Origin: Dyadobacter subterraneus
Lineage (GTDB): Bacteria; Bacteroidota; Bacteroidia; Cytophagales; Spirosomataceae
Reading direction: 5' to 3'
DNA: 64,000 nt
NCBI RefSeq assembly: GCF_015221875.1
Contig: NZ_JACYGY010000001.1
Location: forward strand, 4,938,501-5,002,500
This document shows, in pieces, positions 63,723-64,000 of this stretch; within the stretch, counting starts at the first letter, position 1, and the number at the start of each line of letters is the position of its first letter. Under the pieces are notes generated by a model that was not told the origin of the DNA, did not search any database, and was given only the letters and a program-made list of their open reading frames with translations. The position numbers were made by a program, and so were the translations under genes.

Positions 63723-64000
63723 ATGAAAGCCAACCTAATCAACATATTTGAAAAATCAGTTCAGGAAACTGAGATTACAATTGAAAACAAACTCATTTCC
63801 AACATCCATATAATAGGAAAAGAAAATCTATCATTACCCTATATCCTGCCAGGTTTCGTTGATGCGCACGTGCATGTAGAAAGCTCCATGTTGACACCAT
63901 CGCAATTCGCGAAACTTTCCGTTGTCCACGGAACCGTAGCAACCGTTTCAGATCCGCATGAAATTGCTAATGTGATGGGTGTGGAAGGTGTGAAATATAT
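63723..64000 (+). CDS. ade: Adenine deaminase, N-terminal part (3' truncated by window edge)
   Basis: Open from the ATG at 63723 to the window end (92 codons). The fragment reads as the start of the amidohydrolase: [17 protein letters not shown], with the HxH metal site, and [17 protein letters not shown], both hallmarks of Ade-type adenine deaminases, which convert adenine to hypoxanthine. The usual N-terminal beta domain is short but present ([16 protein letters not shown]). No stop or frameshift in the visible part. Confidence 0.9.
   Translation, partial: MKANLINIFEKSVQETEITIENKLISNIHIIGKENLSLPYILPGFVDAHVHVESSMLTPSQFAKLSVVHGTVATVSDPHEIANVMGVEGVKY

Noticed and set aside
1..64000. tRNA or rRNA genes
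   Set aside because: I looked in the gaps (for example 4973-5429, 17355-17940, 62174-62499) and saw no cloverleaf or TTCRA-type T-loop.

Overview
The window is chromosomal DNA from a Bacteroidota bacterium, most likely the order Cytophagales and close to Dyadobacter/Spirosoma. This is inferred from gene content, not from a database match. The supporting signs are a PorP/SprF-type gliding/type IX secretion protein, two large CarboxypepD_reg-plus-barrel outer membrane proteins, a Rho factor with a long disordered insert, many short lipoproteins, TAnnTTTG-type promoter boxes, and AT-rich intergenic DNA with palindromic repeats. No rRNA, tRNA, CRISPR array, prophage or insertion sequence was seen.

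Layout. 1-7.3 kb: 3' end of recN, a lipoprotein, a Sco1-type copper chaperone and a lipoprotein cytochrome c on +; facing them coaX, a barrel protein and lptC on -; then rho with a long leader. 7.4-12.2 kb: an OmpA-like protein with two tandem membrane-anchored helix-hairpin-helix proteins, htpG, and a lipoprotein. 12.2-19.3 kb: an output-less four-helix-bundle sensor flanked by a 17-bp direct repeat, an outer membrane receptor-like protein, a membrane protein, a 1-Cys peroxiredoxin, and an orphan sigma-54 response regulator. 19.4-23.1 kb: gnd-zwf-pgl, the complete oxidative pentose phosphate branch. 23.1-29.3 kb: a repeat cluster, a YcxB-like protein, a BatA-type protein, purK-purE and a LysM protein. 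29.3-37.2 kb: a second receptor-like barrel, a VapBC-type pair, a DinB-family pseudogene and a 1204-residue soluble hybrid kinase. 37.3-42 kb: rsmA, mgtE, sdaA, dtd and a MazG-like hydrolase. 42-46.5 kb: sucA-sucB. 46.6-52.7 kb: PorP/SprF, a peptidase-like/propeller/barrel fusion, a FAD oxidoreductase and cmk. 52.8-63.4 kb: lutC, lutB and lutA (L-lactate oxidation) next to a catabolic cluster with an AraC regulator. The window ends in the start of adenine deaminase.

The most coherent biology is at 52.8-63.4 kb. A mutarotase, an amidohydrolase lactonase, a UxaA-family dehydratase, an SDR dehydrogenase and an FAH-family hydrolase together match the non-phosphorylating L-fucose (6-deoxysugar) pathway, which ends in pyruvate plus L-lactate. 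The neighbouring LutABC would oxidise that lactate to pyruvate. The assignment to fucose is inference from family composition. Palindromic repeats of at least five different types sit between genes in this window, and no REP-type transposase is visible that would explain them. No clearly new defence or mobile system was found; the candidates worth checking are given as findings.
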